From positions 7,189-56,995 of the forward strand of contig JAGVYW010000043.1 of the NCBI GenBank assembly GCA_018303075.1: a stretch of DNA of 49,807 bases. Reading direction: 5' to 3'. Below are positions 49,765-49,807 of the stretch, piece after piece. The stretch's first letter is position 1; every line of letters starts with the position of its first letter. The stretch comes from Candidatus Woesearchaeota archaeon. Its GTDB lineage: Archaea > Nanobdellota > Nanobdellia > Woesearchaeales > DSVV01. The notes beneath the pieces were generated by a model. That model ran no database searches. It saw nothing but the letters and a program-made list of their open reading frames with translations, and was not told the origin of the DNA. Position numbers and translations under genes: made by a program.

Positions 49765-49807
49765 CCGCAAACTTTTACAAAAAGTTTGATCAAAAGACAT
49801 AGATCGG
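49765..49807 (-). repeat. two-hairpin element, copy D (truncated by window edge)
   Basis: Minus strand TCTATGTCTTTTGATCAAACTTTTTGTAAAAGTTTGCGG; 9-bp stem CAAACTTTT/AAAAGTTTG with TGT loop as in copy B. Confidence 0.6.

Noticed and set aside
1-49807. CRISPR array, rRNA operon or complete prophage
   Set aside because: No regularly spaced repeats, no rRNA-like sequence and no integrase/structural phage genes were seen; the 99-bp repeats are far apart.

Overview
The window is an AT-rich archaeal chromosome segment, probably from a DPANN-type genome (Woesearchaeota/Pacearchaeota-like; lineage is an inference). Its backbone is information-processing genes: TFB, aIF5B, aIF2-gamma, aIF6, SRP54, FtsY, prefoldin alpha, aCPSF1, proteasome beta, RNase P Rpp21, ScpA and Rad50. 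A purine/SAM-salvage set is also present (AMP phosphorylase, MTA phosphorylase, APT, bacterial-type MetK), with transporters, a Fic protein, several toxin-antitoxin-like loci and three tRNAs, two of them intron-containing. Two observations stand out. (1) There is a putative split alarmone (ppGpp-like) system: a stand-alone RelA/SpoT-type HD hydrolase-like gene (19307-20533) and a stand-alone RelA/SpoT synthetase-like gene (25826-26683). A divergent receiver-domain protein and an ACT-like protein lie beside the synthetase. (2) There is a family of small two-hairpin elements, seen downstream of tRNA-Ser, tRNA-Gly and rad50, with a fourth copy cut by the right window edge. Each is followed by a duplicated copy of the 3' end of the host gene; stems covary, and the hairpin-1 loop is conserved in two copies. 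A separate 99-bp structured repeat occurs three times, with a diverged half-copy inside a 12-bp inverted repeat. All calls come from reading the sequence and the supplied ORF track; no database search was run.
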